NCBI GenBank assembly: GCA_002591745.1
Contig: PDLQ01000001.1
Location: 186,001-250,000, forward strand
Source of the DNA: Lewinellaceae bacterium SD302
GTDB lineage: Bacteria; Bacteroidota; Bacteroidia; Chitinophagales; Saprospiraceae
DNA length: 64,000 bases
Direction: 5' to 3'
Shown here piece after piece: positions 37,615-44,857 of the stretch. The position numbers were made by a program, and so were the translations under genes. The first letter of the stretch is position 1; every line of letters begins with the position of its first letter. The notes beneath the pieces are model-generated. The model saw only the letters and a program-made list of their open reading frames with translations. It was not told where the DNA came from and made no database searches.

Positions 37615-38703
37615 TTAGTCCGAATCACTGGGGTTGTCTACGTAAGTGATGGCTACGCACAACAGAGAAGGCATATCAGTCTTCAGCAGCACGATGTTAC
37701 GAACCAACTCTGCGTAAGCATCGGCAACCAACTCAGGCGATTCATCCACGGCAATAGCCAGAGAGCCTTCGATCTCGTTTACAGCATTTTGTCCGGCCAA
37801 ATACTGGTCATTGATCAATTCCCTCAATGGTTCACCGTCTTTCTCAGCGTCAATGGCGTCCAGATTATCGTCTAATCCGGTCTGAAACATCCGTTGGTTA
37901 CCCAGGATGGCTAATTGCAATAGCTCCAGGGAATTATCAAGGTATCGCCCTTCTACCGTCTCCGGGTTGGTGATGCCCAGGGTCGCAATACCGGCCGGGA
38001 TACCCAGGCGGTCCCGCTTGGTGTTTTCCCAGTGCTCGTTCAAGGCGTTGATGATCTGGCTAAGACTGCCGCCTGCTGCCGTGCCGGTGTTCGCAATAAA
38101 GGTGGTGCGGTATTCTCCGTTCCAGGCGTCGGCTACGGTTGCTACGGCTTCTTGCATGGATTCAACTACGAATCTAAGGTATGCGCGTGATTGGGCGTTG
38201 TAATTTCTATTTTCAAAAATGGCGATCAGCAGGTCGTCTTCCAGACTGAAAAACAGGTATTCCAGAGCAGGTAGCCCACGGTCGAAACCAAATACGTGAT
38301 CTTCAATGCCATCAGCCAAGAGTTCATCTACGGCGTCTTCGTTCACCGGAAATGGATTCATGACCGCCCGTAAATTGACGTCGATGGCGGGGCCAACCTC
38401 CAGCATTTCTTTGTCCGCATAATTAAGGTAGAGTGCTTGAATGGACTCACGCATCCGGGCTAAGGTCGTGGCATCAGTTGTGCTCAGGAATTCGTTAGTG
38501 GCTTCCAGCAGATCATCAGTGCCCGCCTTCAATTCATTGAATTCAGGGATGAACAGATTATCTGCGTAGTTGGTCAACATCGCCGTTTGGTCGAAATCAC
38601 CACCACAATTATTGCTACCTCCACTACCATCATCGTCCCCACAGCCAAAGGCCGTAAGGACGATAAGGGCAAGCAGTAAGATAGATTGCTTGGATATTTG
38701 CAT
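37615..38703 (-). CDS. Imelysin-like (M75) lipoprotein
   Basis: 362 aa. Lipoprotein signal with lipobox LTAFGC followed by GDDDG. The four-helix imelysin fold is indicated by TNYADNLFIPEFNELKAGTD near the N-terminus, GFDRGLPALEYLFFS and LGIPAGIATLG. In iron-regulated imelysins the first motif is GxHxxE; here it reads GLPALE, with Pro instead of His, a variant I believe also occurs in Bacteroidota homologues. These proteins sit in the outer membrane or periplasm and are linked to iron uptake; they are not considered active peptidases. Second gene of the operon. Confidence 0.85.
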   Translation of the reverse strand: MQISKQSILLLALIVLTAFGCGDDDGSGGSNNCGGDFDQTAMLTNYADNLFIPEFNELKAGTDDLLEATNEFLSTTDATTLARMRESIQALYLNYADKEMLEVGPAIDVNLRAVMNPFPVNEDAVDELLADGIEDHVFGFDRGLPALEYLFFSLEDDLLIAIFENRNYNAQSRAYLRFVVESMQEAVATVADAWNGEYRTTFIANTGTAAGGSLSQIINALNEHWENTKRDRLGIPAGIATLGITNPETVEGRYLDNSLELLQLAILGNQRMFQTGLDDNLDAIDAEKDGEPLRELINDQYLAGQNAVNEIEGSLAIAVDESPELVADAYAELVRNIVLLKTDMPSLLCVAITYVDNPSDSD

Positions 38704-38708
38704 GCTTT

Positions 38709-39815
38709 TTATAATTCAGTTGTTGCGGACCCAAAGTTAAAGGCGGCACCCATTTCATCACGTACGGCTTCGATCACTTCCCGGTCAATTTCGTAGAAAT
38801 CCATCTCGTTGAAGTCAGTGCTGCCCCCTACGCGTTCCAGGTAGTCGTCGACCTGAGCATTGGTCAGCGTCTTGTCTTCGTTGAACTTCAGTGAGTAGAT
38901 AAAGGCCACGGCCTCGCTCTGGGCGTGGGCCCGCAGGGCGAAGTCATCCCAATTGCTCATGGTACTGTTCAGGTAGTGAACGGCGGTGCCGGCTACCACG
39001 CGCTCCCAGGCGTTACGGGCTTCGTCGATGGCTTCATCGCGCAGGTCGAGGCGATCTGCGGTAATGGCTGCGCGTCCTTTCAGCAGTGCGTTCATCAGTT
39101 CGGCGTTGGTGCCCAACAGGGCGTCGCGGTCATTACAGTACTTGCCCCAGAAGACGGCACCGTCAGTATCCACCGGAAATGCTTCCGGTACGCCGAAGTA
39201 GCCGAAGGCTTCGTCCCAGTGATGCTCCATTTCAGTGCCTTCTCCTGGCTCAATTACTTCATTGTCTACGTTCATGCGCTCATCACCCATGTAAACGGCG
39301 GTTGCCTGATAGTAGAAACAAGCACCCATCAGACCTTTCTCGATGACTTGGGTGTATTCGACACCGTTTTCATTCAGCAGGTATTGCTTGGTACCGTCCT
39401 GGCTCACTGATACACCGGCTACGCCATCGGCAGCGGCTACATCGCTGGTACTGGCCAGGGCGATGTTGTCGAAATAACTCTCGAAGTCAGCCTGAACGGA
39501 AGAGAGCGTTTTGGAACGAAGCTGCTTGCTATCGTCGTAAGTGCCAGCAAACATGGCCCCTTCGGCGTTAGCGTACATGGCTTGCAAGCGAGCGGCGTCT
39601 AGTTCAACACCACTGGTATTAGCGGACTTCATGTAAGCCGTGATCTCCGTCATCTGAGCCAAGCGCTGAGTTTGACCGTCGTAGCTGACGTTTTCGAAAT
39701 CGTTGTAGCTGGTGGGAACTTGCAAGTCTGGCTGACTGCCGTTATCATCATCGTCACAGCCGGTAAAAAGTAAGACGAAAATTAGAAAGGGAAGGAGTTT
39801 GATTGTCAGGTTCAT
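38709..39815 (-). CDS. DUF4856 family lipoprotein
   Basis: 368 aa. Lipobox LLFTGC followed by DDDDNGS. The mature part begins VPTSYNDFENVSYDGQTQRL, the hallmark of the DUF4856 family of Bacteroidota lipoproteins, and contains MEHHWDEAFGYFGVPEAFP, a conserved His-rich stretch. Function unknown, but the family is commonly encoded beside imelysins and TonB receptors, suggesting metal binding or delivery. It is the first gene of the operon; only 5 bp separate it from the imelysin gene. Its promoter region contains a palindrome (see regulatory entry). Confidence 0.85.
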   Translation of the reverse strand: MNLTIKLLPFLIFVLLFTGCDDDDNGSQPDLQVPTSYNDFENVSYDGQTQRLAQMTEITAYMKSANTSGVELDAARLQAMYANAEGAMFAGTYDDSKQLRSKTLSSVQADFESYFDNIALASTSDVAAADGVAGVSVSQDGTKQYLLNENGVEYTQVIEKGLMGACFYYQATAVYMGDERMNVDNEVIEPGEGTEMEHHWDEAFGYFGVPEAFPVDTDGAVFWGKYCNDRDALLGTNAELMNALLKGRAAITADRLDLRDEAIDEARNAWERVVAGTAVHYLNSTMSNWDDFALRAHAQSEAVAFIYSLKFNEDKTLTNAQVDDYLERVGGSTDFNEMDFYEIDREVIEAVRDEMGAAFNFGSATTEL

Positions 39816-39861
39816 CGAGGTAAATTGATTGTTTTTTAATTAGATTAATTCTAAGTAGCCG

Positions 39862-39894
39862 CAAATGTAATAGTGCAACTCGCACTCCTGCAAA
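39862..39894 (-). promoter_or_regulatory. Promoter with internal palindrome for the DUF4856-imelysin-HTTM-TonB operon
   Basis: On the minus strand TTTG (39894-39891) is followed after 21 bases by TACATTTG (39869-39862), an excellent fit to the Bacteroidota -33/-7 promoter. Between the two elements lies the palindrome AGTGC-AACTC-GCACT (39872-39886), well placed for a repressor that would block RNA polymerase. Confidence 0.65.
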
Positions 39895-39925
39895 TTATGT
39901 GGAATAAATCTAGATAAAGTTATTG

Positions 39926-39955
39926 TTGAGTTTTTTGTGTCGCGTGCTACCTTTG
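39926..39955 (+). promoter_or_regulatory. Promoter TTG-N19-TACCTTTG, almost leaderless, for the methyltransferase gene
   Basis: TTG at 39926-39928, then 19 bases, then TACCTTTG at 39948-39955, ending four bases before the ATG at 39960. The elements fit the Bacteroidota consensus exactly and predict transcription starting at or beside the start codon. Confidence 0.65.
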
Positions 39956-39959
39956 ATCA

Positions 39960-40616
39960 ATGAATCATTCCACTACGCTTCGTGACTACCGAATCGGCCA
40001 ATTGACGGTACACTTAGAAACGATTGATGACACTGAATCTTTACTCGATGATCTGATCGAACGTGGGCCAGCAGACCCCGACTATCAGGACGAGGTGTTA
40101 CCCTATTGGGCCGATCTCTGGCACAGCGCGCTCGGCCTGGCGGAGAGTATGGTAGAACGTAGTGACGAACTTCGTGGTAAAAAGGTCATCGAGCTGGGCT
40201 GTGGACTGGGCTTACCGGGAATCGCAGCGGTGATGCTGGGCGCGGAGGTTACGTTTACCGACTACGTTGCCGATGCTCTGGATTTCGCACGCCTTAACCT
40301 GGAGCATAACGTACCGGAACACAACGCCCGCTTTATGGAGTTGGACTGGCGCAAACCCGCCCTCAAAGAAACCTTCGATTTTGTGTTGGCCGCAGATGTT
40401 GCCTACGAAAAGCGGTTTTTCAAACCCTTATATAGTACCATCAGAGGCTTGCTGGCCCCTAACGGTCAGTGCTGGCTTAGTGAACCGGGGCGGCCGATTG
40501 CCAGAGAATTTTTATCCGGCTTTACGGATCATGGTTTTCAGGAGATTTGGCGGACTAACAAAGTAGCAAGCCTGGATGGGGTCAAGAGAACGGTTAGCAT
40601 CCGGGCAGTGGGTTAA
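39960..40616 (+). CDS. Class I SAM-dependent methyltransferase, lysine/nicotinamide N-methyltransferase-like
   Basis: 218 aa. The SAM loop VIELGCGLGLPGIAAVMLGA (residues about 76-95) and VTFTDYVADALDFARLN are followed by FDFVLAADVAYEKRFFKPL. This D-x-x-Y (DVAY) box and the overall shape resemble the METTL21/ETFB-KMT group, which methylates protein lysines, and older nicotinamide N-methyltransferase-like annotations. The true substrate is unknown. A dispersed TGCTACTTTG copy lies within the last 60 bases of the gene. It is preceded by a promoter that ends four bases before the ATG, and diverges from the metal-uptake operon. Confidence 0.83.
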   Translation: MNHSTTLRDYRIGQLTVHLETIDDTESLLDDLIERGPADPDYQDEVLPYWADLWHSALGLAESMVERSDELRGKKVIELGCGLGLPGIAAVMLGAEVTFTDYVADALDFARLNLEHNVPEHNARFMELDWRKPALKETFDFVLAADVAYEKRFFKPLYSTIRGLLAPNGQCWLSEPGRPIAREFLSGFTDHGFQEIWRTNKVASLDGVKRTVSIRAVG

Positions 40617-40745
40617 TTAGGAGGGTAATTCCCAAAAAATTCGTTCTTTTGCACCACCAGCCAATTTGGGTGGGAAATGCTCGAAATCGCGTACCAGAAT
40701 GGCGTCAGCCAAAATAGTAAGCGGGCTCACTATTGAATTTGTAGT

Positions 40746-41663
40746 ATGTTAAGTCGCAGGAACGTTCGTATTAAGGTCATGCAAGTGCTCTACGCAGTCC
40801 AGAAGCAAGAGGACCAAAGCTACCGGGCCAGAAAAGCCATGTACGACAAGTTGGTCGATCGTTCGTTCCAACTATATCTTCAGAATCTGCTGATCATTCA
40901 ACGCGTGGCTGCCTACGCCAAGCAAGATCAGGCTCGTCGGATGAATAAGCATCTGCGCAGCGAGCAAGACAAGACCTTTACCCCCAAGCTGGCCCATAAT
41001 CCGGTCATGTCATCCTTGATTAATAATCCGGACCTGACGCTGGCCTACGACCGCAAGCAGATCGGAAAGACTATCGATGCCGATCTGATTGGCAAGCTTT
41101 ACCGCGATTTTCTGAAGACCGAAGTCTACCAGGAATACCTGGCCAATCCGGATACGACCATCCAGGAAGACCGGAAAGTTACTTTGGCACTATTCAAGTG
41201 GTTGCAGGGGCAAGAGCGTTTCCTGACAATGGTAGAAGACCATTTTCCACTCTGGGGAGAAAATAAAAGCCTCATTATCGGGGCAATTAAGAAAACGATC
41301 AAAGCACTACCCGCCGAGCAGGATTTCTTTAACGCTTATCAACAGCCCTCCGCAACGGTCACCGAATTCGGAAATGGTTTGCTAAAATTCACCACTGATG
41401 CCGATGCACAATTGTTGGAAAAGATCAAGCCCGTACTGGAGAATTGGGACGTCGAGAGAGTAGCCCTCATCGATATGATTTTGATCAAGATGGCACTGGC
41501 GGAGTTCCTCCATTTTGAAAGCATTCCAGCTACCGTGAGCCTGAACGAATATGTAGAAATCAGTAAACTCTACAGCACGGATAAGAGTCGGGAATTTATT
41601 AATGGAGTGCTGGACAAATTGCTCAAACAGTTGCAGGAAGAAGGACTGATACCAAAAGCTTAA
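40746..41663 (+). CDS. nusB: Transcription antitermination protein NusB (long Bacteroidota form)
   Basis: 305 aa, about twice the size of E. coli NusB. The start SRRNVRIKVMQVLYAVQ and the C-terminal ALIDMILIKMALAEFLHFE, VSLNEYVEISKLYSTDKSREFINGVLD are classical NusB sequences, separated by a long helical insert characteristic of Bacteroidota. NusB binds boxA RNA with S10 to prevent early termination in rRNA operons. An inverted repeat (AATAGT/ACTATT, about 40714-40735) lies just upstream. The gene is followed by the OmpA-like gene on the same strand. Confidence 0.93.
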   Translation: MLSRRNVRIKVMQVLYAVQKQEDQSYRARKAMYDKLVDRSFQLYLQNLLIIQRVAAYAKQDQARRMNKHLRSEQDKTFTPKLAHNPVMSSLINNPDLTLAYDRKQIGKTIDADLIGKLYRDFLKTEVYQEYLANPDTTIQEDRKVTLALFKWLQGQERFLTMVEDHFPLWGENKSLIIGAIKKTIKALPAEQDFFNAYQQPSATVTEFGNGLLKFTTDADAQLLEKIKPVLENWDVERVALIDMILIKMALAEFLHFESIPATVSLNEYVEISKLYSTDKSREFINGVLDKLLKQLQEEGLIPKA

Positions 41664-41756
41664 GTACGAACATACGCGTTGTGCTGGAGGTTCCTGATTT
41701 GTAAAGGTGTAAGATCACACCTATATTACAGTTATTCAAGCACCAAACACACAAGC

Positions 41757-43241
41757 ATGAGACAATCTCTTACCCTGATTAAAGCAGGCCTGGTCCTGTT
41801 GGTATTGCTTTTCAGCACTGCTACTTTGTCAGCTCAAAAAAACCAGGTAGCACTGCGCTACATCGCCCCGAACTACATCCTCGGGCTTGGTAAAGTTCCC
41901 ACTCCTCTGGAAGGCGCCGAAACTTTTGGCAGCGGGCTGGAATTCGAGTATCAGCGTCGAATAGCGCCGAACTTTTTACTGGGGGTGCCCATCCGGCTTT
42001 CCACCGGTGAAGCCCTGGTCAATATGGAGGATGCCAGTAAAGACCCCGTGAATCCATTCACCGATGTAGAAGAACTATCCGTGATTGGGGGTAACCTGTT
42101 GTTCATCTTTGAACCGATTGCCCGGTCGAGCGTATTCGATCCACAGATTTTTACGGGCTTTGGTGCCTTCAACGACTTTGATGGCAACACGACGGCGGAA
42201 TTGCCGATTGGTGTTAATCTAAATCTACGACTCGGTAATGGTTTTTACCTGTCACCACAAGCCTCCTGGCGTTTTGCTTTCGGCCCGGATCAGGACATCC
42301 GTCGGAACGTTCAACTCGGCATCGGAGCTCATCTGCAACTGAACGCCGAGCCCGTGGAGCCGGAGCCACCAGCAGTGGTCGACTCCGATGGTGACGGTAT
42401 TGAAGACAGTGCCGACCAGTGCCCCAACCAGGCCGGCCCAGTAACCACCCTCGGCTGTCCGGATACTGACGGTGACGGTATTGCCGACAAAGACGACAAG
42501 TGTCCCGCGATAGCTGGCACCTCTGCCTACATGGGCTGTCCGGATACGGATGGTGACGGTATCGCTGACCCGGACGACGGCTGTCCCGAACAAGCCGGCC
42601 CGGAAAGCAACAATGGTTGTCCGGTAACCGACCGGGACGGTGACGGTGTTCCAGACGCCGAAGATAAGTGCCCCAATGAGGCTGGTCTGTTAACCCTGAT
42701 GGGTTGCCCTGATTTCGATGGCGATGGCATTGCCGACCGCGATGACGATTGTCCGCGCGTAGCTGGTCTGGCCAAGATGAATGGTTGCCCTGATACCGAT
42801 GGAGATGGCGTAACGGACCGTGATGATAAGTGTCCAAAACAAGCTGGCCCGGCTACGAACCAGGGTTGCCCCGAAATTACCGTGGAAGACCAGGAAACCA
42901 TCGATTTTGCCATCCAGAACATCAATTTCGAGACCGCTAGTGCCACGCTGACGGCCGAAAGCCGTTCGGTACTGGATCGGGTTGAGGATATCCTGCGCCG
43001 TTACCCGGGTTACATGCTCGCCATTGGCGGACATACGGATAGCGTTGGCTCCGCAGAATCTAATCAGAAGCTAAGTAATCGCAGAGCTGAATCTGTTTAT
43101 ACCTACCTCGTGGGCAAAGGCATTATTGCCGCCCGGATGAGTTACGCCGGATTCGGTGAAACCATGCCGATTGCCGACAACCGTTACAAAGACGGCAGAG
43201 AGCAGAACCGCCGGGTGACGCTTGATTTGTCAATTCGGTAA
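41757..43241 (+). CDS. OmpA-family outer membrane protein with six thrombospondin type 3 repeats
   Basis: 494 aa from the ATG at 41757, which gives a proper signal peptide (ending TLSAQ); an upstream ATG at 41679 would place 26 polar residues before it. An N-terminal beta-barrel of about 190 residues is followed by six calcium-binding TSP3-like repeats (each DxDGDGIxDxxDxCP, about residues 205-370) and a C-terminal OmpA peptidoglycan-binding domain (INFETASATLTAESRSVLD, GHTDSVGSAESN, LSNRRAESVYTYL). It anchors the outer membrane to the cell wall. The dispersed motif TGCTACTTTG lies in the signal-peptide coding part. Confidence 0.93.
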   Translation: MRQSLTLIKAGLVLLVLLFSTATLSAQKNQVALRYIAPNYILGLGKVPTPLEGAETFGSGLEFEYQRRIAPNFLLGVPIRLSTGEALVNMEDASKDPVNPFTDVEELSVIGGNLLFIFEPIARSSVFDPQIFTGFGAFNDFDGNTTAELPIGVNLNLRLGNGFYLSPQASWRFAFGPDQDIRRNVQLGIGAHLQLNAEPVEPEPPAVVDSDGDGIEDSADQCPNQAGPVTTLGCPDTDGDGIADKDDKCPAIAGTSAYMGCPDTDGDGIADPDDGCPEQAGPESNNGCPVTDRDGDGVPDAEDKCPNEAGLLTLMGCPDFDGDGIADRDDDCPRVAGLAKMNGCPDTDGDGVTDRDDKCPKQAGPATNQGCPEITVEDQETIDFAIQNINFETASATLTAESRSVLDRVEDILRRYPGYMLAIGGHTDSVGSAESNQKLSNRRAESVYTYLVGKGIIAARMSYAGFGETMPIADNRYKDGREQNRRVTLDLSIR

Positions 43242-43485
43242 GTAGACAATAAATGATTTTTCGCGGGCGCGTCGATTCATTCGACGTGCCCGTTTGTGTT
43301 TTGGGTGACCGTAGAGTTGATTTACTATGAAAGGTCTTTGTTTTAGGGTGCGCCAGGGAAATACTTGGAACTGCCCACTTCGGCGCAAAGCTATCTGGGT
43401 TCACCTGTCAACCTCCATGAGTGTGATGCAGATGCTACCAGGTGGGATCAGCAGTTTGGCCAAATGACAATGATCATCGGTATGT
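43242..43485. pseudogene. Possible gene remnant between the OmpA gene and the aromatic permease
   Basis: About 55 codons are open from 43351 on the plus strand (frame ending near 43505), reading GKYLELPTSAQSYLG and HECDADATRWDQQFG, a plausible protein-like composition, but there is no start codon and no promoter. A 46-codon ATG frame at 43327-43467 in another phase looks less protein-like. I could not name a family; a decayed gene fragment is the simplest reading. Confidence 0.25.
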
Positions 43486-44724
43486 CTACCACTTTGGTAA
43501 GTAATTAAGCATCGATAAAAGCTGACAGACTGCGACTAATAGGCTCGACAGGATAAAAAACCATAAAAGCCCCTTGCCGCCCTTTACCTGGTAAGATCCT
43601 ATAGCTCTGGTTTTCCTAACCTTCAGCACCATGAAGTAAGGAGCTACGTAAAAGGCCAGAATCGCTACCAGACCGGCTACTCCGATGGCGTAGATAAAGC
43701 CGTGGGGAAAAAAGAAACTGGCTAGTCCCGGAGGCAGAAAAGTGAGGCAGGCGGATTTGAGCCGGCCCACTACGTCATCCTTGAAAGCGAAGCGATCCGC
43801 GATGTAATCAAACAGCCCTAAGCCAACGCCGAGAAATGAAGTGATAATGGCGAAATTGGAAAAAAGTTTCAGGGCGAAATTGACGGTATGATTGACTCCT
43901 TTATCATTGAAAGCATCGACCAGATGCCCCACACTCCCGCCCGCTGCGTTGATGGCGGTGAACTCGTCACGGCCAATATTGCCAAAGGTAACGACGATGA
44001 ACAACACGTAGACCAGAAAAACAAGGGCCGCGCCCCAAAAGATGCTTTTCCTGACTTTTAGCGGTCGTTTACCGTAGTATTTGTATAAACTCGGGACGAC
44101 GGCCGCAAAACCGAATGAGGTAACAAAATAGGGGAGGGCAGCCCAAACGTAGGATAGGTAGGATTCACCATAGCCACCCGTATCAAATAGATTTGTAGGA
44201 TTGATGGTGAGGGTGTAGCCGACCATGGCAACGATGAAGGAGATTACCATCCCGATCACTAAAACCGTTGAAACTTTTCCAACCGTACTCGTACTGGACC
44301 AAACCAGTAGGGCAAATAGTGCGCCCAAAAATAGTCCGGTAAGCCCCTGTCCCCAGTGTTGGCCGGTAGCCACTTCGTCCGTTGAGGTTTGAAAACTCAT
44401 GTGCCCGAAAGCGCTGAAGTAAGCGTAAAGCAAAATATACATCAGGAAGCCGATCATAATGCCGAGCAGGAAGTTCCAGTTCTTACCCAACAAACTGATG
44501 GACATGGCATTGAAGCTGTCGCCGGGTTCAAAGTGAACGTTAGTCTCCAGAATGTACAATGCTGAGAGATAATTGAGCACCCACAGGTAAAACAGGGCGA
44601 TCAGGCTAAATACGAACCACATACCCGAAGAAACGATGGGCAGCGAAAACATACCCGCGCCGATGGCGGTACCGGCCGTAATCATGACACCGATAAGTAT
44701 GGAACGATTTTCAATTTTGGCCAT
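43486..44724 (-). CDS. Aromatic amino acid permease (HAAAP family, TyrP/Mtr-like)
   Basis: 412 aa with eleven or so predicted membrane helices. The first helix carries TAGTAIGAGMFSLPIVSSG, the hydroxy/aromatic amino acid permease signature, and GFAAVVPSLYKYYGK is the conserved loop found in TyrP and TnaB. The protein would import tyrosine, tryptophan or related amino acids with protons across the inner membrane. It is divergent from the M43 protease gene, with a 16-bp perfect inverted repeat in between. Which amino acid is preferred cannot be said. Confidence 0.9.
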   Translation of the reverse strand: MAKIENRSILIGVMITAGTAIGAGMFSLPIVSSGMWFVFSLIALFYLWVLNYLSALYILETNVHFEPGDSFNAMSISLLGKNWNFLLGIMIGFLMYILLYAYFSAFGHMSFQTSTDEVATGQHWGQGLTGLFLGALFALLVWSSTSTVGKVSTVLVIGMVISFIVAMVGYTLTINPTNLFDTGGYGESYLSYVWAALPYFVTSFGFAAVVPSLYKYYGKRPLKVRKSIFWGAALVFLVYVLFIVVTFGNIGRDEFTAINAAGGSVGHLVDAFNDKGVNHTVNFALKLFSNFAIITSFLGVGLGLFDYIADRFAFKDDVVGRLKSACLTFLPPGLASFFFPHGFIYAIGVAGLVAILAFYVAPYFMVLKVRKTRAIGSYQVKGGKGLLWFFILSSLLVAVCQLLSMLNYLPKW

Positions 44725-44740
44725 TGGGTTAAACTCTAAG

Positions 44741-44789
44741 CATTGCTTCTATGAAGTAGCGATAAATTTATGACTTCATAGAAGCAATG
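44741..44789. promoter_or_regulatory. Perfect 16-bp inverted repeat between two divergent genes
   Basis: CATTGCTTCTATGAAG (44741-44756) is exactly mirrored by CTTCATAGAAGCAATG (44774-44789) with a 17-base loop. It starts 16 bp from the permease start codon and ends 68 bp from the M43 protease start. The symmetry suits a dimeric regulator of one or both genes, or an RNA hairpin in the permease leader. Confidence 0.65.
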
Positions 44790-44857
44790 TTGTCATAATA
44801 GCTTTGCTATATTTAAGGTTTGCATCTTTCCCTGAAGGACGACTATACCCAAGTTAT

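Noticed and set aside
42214-42837. A 207-codon open frame on the minus strand opposite the OmpA-like gene
   Set aside because: It lies opposite the TSP3 repeats, whose regular DGDG codons keep the other strand open; its His/Arg-rich product is not protein-like.
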